Of a stretch of DNA of 7,329 nt, positions 5,481-7,329 are shown one piece after another (within the stretch, counting starts at the first letter, position 1; each line of letters opens with the position of its first letter). The stretch lies in assembly GCA_023667165.1 (NCBI GenBank), contig JAMPAO010000118.1:1-7329 (forward strand), given 5' to 3'. The notes beneath the pieces are model-generated. The model had not been told where the DNA came from, did not search any database, and saw only the letters and a list, made by a program, of their open reading frames with translations. The translations under genes were made by a program, and so were the position numbers. The DNA comes from Ruminococcus sp. GTDB lineage: Bacteria > Bacillota > Clostridia > Oscillospirales > Ruminococcaceae.

Positions 5481-7115
5481 ATGCTTATCAAGGAATATGT
5501 AAATATCGTAAAAAAGGAATTCGAAGGGTATGACGTCAAAAAATTCGGCAAGGATGCGCTTGCGGGTGTGACCGTTGCCGCAGTGGCTCTGCCGCTGGCG
5601 CTGGCGTTCGGCGTAAGCTCCGGAGCAACGGCGGCGTCGGGACTTATAACCGCAGTATTTGCCGGACTTATAATCGGCGGTCTTGCGGGAGCTTCTTACC
5701 AAATAAGCGGACCTACCGGCGCTATGACGGCGATCCTGGTGTCGCTGGCGGCTCAGTACGGCATACAGGGGGTGTTCATTGCAGGCTTTATGGCGGGCGT
5801 TCTGATGCTTATTGCGGGAATATTCAAGCTGGGCGGACTTGTATCATATCTTCCGTCACCCGTGATCACGGGCTTTACAAGCGGGATAGCGGTTACTATC
5901 GCTTTGGGACAGATAAATAACCTGACGGGACTTGTTTCGGAGGGAACGGAAACTCTTGACAAGCTCAAAAGCTATTTTGTTCTCGAACAGCGCATAAATA
6001 CCGCAGGTCTTATTATCGGAGCGGCAGTGACGGTGTTTATGTTTTTATATCCGAAAAAGATAAATCAGTATTTTCCAAGCTCGCTGGCGGCGATAATTCT
6101 GACCACCGGCGCGAATATGATATTCGGCTTCGACGTTCCCGTCGTGGGAGCGATACCCAAAACCGTTTTTCTTGACGATCGCCTGGACATTTCCGCGCTT
6201 GCGGATCCGGAAACCGTAAAGGGGCTTATCTTTCCCGCAATATCAATAGCCGCGCTGGGACTTATCGAATCTCTGCTCTGCGGCGCGTCCGCGGGAAAAA
6301 TGAAAAACGAGAAGCTGAATGCAAACGTGGAGCTTGCCGCTCAGGGCATAGGCAATATGCTGCTGCCGTTTTTCGGCGGAGTACCCGCCACCGCAGCTAT
6401 CGCAAGAACAAGCGTTGCCATAAAATCGGGCGGGCAGACGAGAATGGCGTCCTTTGTCCATTCGGGGATACTGCTGCTTTCCATGTTCGTTCTGGGCGGA
6501 GTAATGTCCATGATACCCCTGTCCGCACTGGCAGGAGTACTGATAGTTACCGCATGGCGCATGAACGACTGGACGTCGATAAGATACATCTTCGGAAAAA
6601 AGATCAAGACCGCCGTTATGCAGTTCCTCATAACAATGGCGGCTACTGTCATATTCGATCTGACCGTAGCCATCGTTATCGGCGTGGTATTTTCCGTAAT
6701 GATGTTTGTGGTAAAGGTATCGGATATGCAGGTGACGGTAGCGGAGGTAGATCCGCATAAGCTGGACGATCCCGACATAGATCCGGAAAAGCTGAAAAAC
6801 ACCTGCGTTGTATACATATCCGGACCGCTTTACTTCGGGACCTGCGCAAAGCTGGAGGAGAAGATATCCGCATTGGGCGAGAATTTCAACGTGATCTTTT
6901 CAATGCGCGGAGTGACCATAGCGGACATTTCCGGAGTGGAGGCTCTTCACGAATACTGCGAGAGGCTTATCCAAAGCGGTATCATGGTATACTTTTCCTG
7001 TGTTCAGCCGCCTGTTATGACAATGCTTGAGCGCTGCGGCATAAAGGAACGTTTCCATGACGATATGTTTTTCTGGAGCACCGACAGGGCATTCAGGCAC
7101 ATATCCTCGCTGTAA
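5481..7115 (+). CDS. SulP-family anion transporter with C-terminal STAS domain
   Basis: This inner-membrane protein belongs to the SLC26/SulP family, whose bacterial members carry sulfate, bicarbonate or dicarboxylates, usually by symport. The substrate here cannot be read from sequence. The 544 residues are a normal length. Residues 25-415 are highly hydrophobic and should form the 14-helix transport core. It contains the family segments ISGPTGAM (75-82) at the substrate site, PSPVITGFTSGIA (125-137) and NVELAAQGIGN (282-292) leading to FFGGVPATAAIART (297-310). The STAS domain covers about 420-540, with DISG at 482-485; Ser484 aligns with the phosphorylated serine of SpoIIAA-type STAS proteins. 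AGGGGA (5461-5466) is 14 nt before the ATG, rather far; the AG-rich GAAGA (5469-5473) is closer. The gene has its own promoter, divergent from valS, and no plus-strand partner. Codon use looks like its neighbours. Confidence 0.95.
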   Translation: MLIKEYVNIVKKEFEGYDVKKFGKDALAGVTVAAVALPLALAFGVSSGATAASGLITAVFAGLIIGGLAGASYQISGPTGAMTAILVSLAAQYGIQGVFIAGFMAGVLMLIAGIFKLGGLVSYLPSPVITGFTSGIAVTIALGQINNLTGLVSEGTETLDKLKSYFVLEQRINTAGLIIGAAVTVFMFLYPKKINQYFPSSLAAIILTTGANMIFGFDVPVVGAIPKTVFLDDRLDISALADPETVKGLIFPAISIAALGLIESLLCGASAGKMKNEKLNANVELAAQGIGNMLLPFFGGVPATAAIARTSVAIKSGGQTRMASFVHSGILLLSMFVLGGVMSMIPLSALAGVLIVTAWRMNDWTSIRYIFGKKIKTAVMQFLITMAATVIFDLTVAIVIGVVFSVMMFVVKVSDMQVTVAEVDPHKLDDPDIDPEKLKNTCVVYISGPLYFGTCAKLEEKISALGENFNVIFSMRGVTIADISGVEALHEYCERLIQSGIMVYFSCVQPPVMTMLERCGIKERFHDDMFFWSTDRAFRHISSL

Positions 7116-7123
7116 TTTACAGC
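7109..7123. repeat. Palindrome over the SulP stop codon
   Basis: GCTGTAA, T, TTACAGC is a perfect 7-bp inverted repeat with one central base. It includes the SulP TAA stop (7113-7115) and, on the other strand, a TAA (7119-7117) that closes the minus-strand frame entering from the right edge. As RNA it would form at best a 5-bp hairpin with a 5-nt loop. Confidence 0.6.
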
Positions 7124-7329
7124 AAGGCAGGGAATTGCCCCGTATTTTTCAAAAAGATGCAATACCGGTTTTCAAGCCGGCGGCTGATAATATGCCTGCC
7201 CGCTTTTCCGTCCGTCATTGTTTGGCTGTGATCCGGCGCCGCAATGCTGTTGAGAATAGACCTCCTCGGAAACTGGAGAAGTGCCGAATGACGCAGCAAT
7301 TTTGTTGTCAGGCAAAGTACGTTTTCCGC
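7117..7329 (-). CDS. Uncertain open frame entering from the right edge
   Basis: A minus-strand frame is open from the right edge to a TAA at 7119-7117, giving 70 visible codons and ending FLKNTGQFPALL. I recognise no family and see no motif, hydrophobic segment or coiled coil. If real, it is the C-terminal end of a gene convergent with the SulP gene, with the two stops one base apart. A frame of this length can be open by chance, and the plus strand is also open here from 7193 to the edge, so the region may be non-coding. Confidence 0.2.
   Translation of the reverse strand, partial: AENVLCLTTKLLRHSALLQFPRRSILNSIAAPDHSQTMTDGKAGRHIISRRLENRYCIFLKNTGQFPALL
7126..7149 (+). terminator. Weak terminator-like hairpin after the SulP gene
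   Basis: GGCA (7126-7129) pairs with TGCC (7136-7139) around GGGAAT, followed after CCGTA by five Ts (7145-7149). The stem is short and the T-run is displaced, so termination here is only plausible. A second hairpin, CCGGTT with AGCCGG (7165-7180), lies just beyond and has no T-run on this strand. Confidence 0.3.

Noticed and set aside
5223..5702. Minus-strand open frame across the divergent promoters and the T-box Stem I
   Set aside because: It overlaps the SulP N-terminus, both promoters and structured leader RNA, so it is not compatible with the clear features there.
7193..7329. Plus-strand ATG frame open to the right edge (starts MPARFSV)
   Set aside because: The visible 46 codons are Arg/Cys-rich with no motif, the ribosome site is only GGCGG within a hairpin, and the opposite strand is equally open; chance is likely.
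1..7329. Mobile elements, CRISPR arrays, tRNA or rRNA genes, toxin-antitoxin or defence genes
   Set aside because: Looked for on both strands; no transposase, regularly spaced repeats, tRNA-like cloverleaf or rRNA sequence was seen. No undescribed multi-gene system is evident here.

Overview
The window looks like chromosomal DNA from a low-GC-lineage Gram-positive anaerobe, most likely a Clostridia/Ruminococcus-type Firmicute. This rests on the valS-folC neighbourhood, a T-box leader controlling an aminoacyl-tRNA synthetase, near-consensus sigma-A-type promoters, AG-rich ribosome binding sites and the character of the proteins. The taxonomic call is an inference. Almost all of the window is ordinary housekeeping sequence, and no mobile element, CRISPR array or defence locus is visible.

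Leftward unit (minus strand, about 5356 down to 1). A perfect-consensus promoter (TTGACA, 17 bp, TATAAT) starts a leader of about 360 nt that holds a complete T-box riboswitch. It has a Stem I with a GUA valine specifier, an antiterminator with a UGGU acceptor-pairing bulge, and a competing intrinsic terminator. Then come valS (valyl-tRNA synthetase), an unrecognised 300-residue protein with two membrane segments and a helical-repeat-like cytoplasmic part, and folC (dihydrofolate/folylpolyglutamate synthase, GTG start). The gaps are 59 and 64 nt and no terminator facing this direction is visible, so the three are probably one operon. The first ten codons of a possible fourth gene may lie at the left edge.

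Rightward unit (plus strand, 5399 to about 7149). A second strong promoter, divergent from that of valS, drives a single gene for a SulP-family anion transporter with a C-terminal STAS domain. A GC-rich dyad and a direct repeat lie between the two promoters. The transporter gene ends inside a small palindrome, followed by a weak terminator-like hairpin. The last 200 bases hold only an uncertain open frame running in from the right edge on the minus strand.

How the parts work together: uncharged tRNA-Val (anticodon UAC) should stabilise the antiterminator and raise expression of valS. If the operon reading is right, the membrane protein and folC rise with it. The SulP transporter is controlled separately. 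The points most worth following up are the unknown membrane protein inserted between valS and folC, and the well-resolved T-box.
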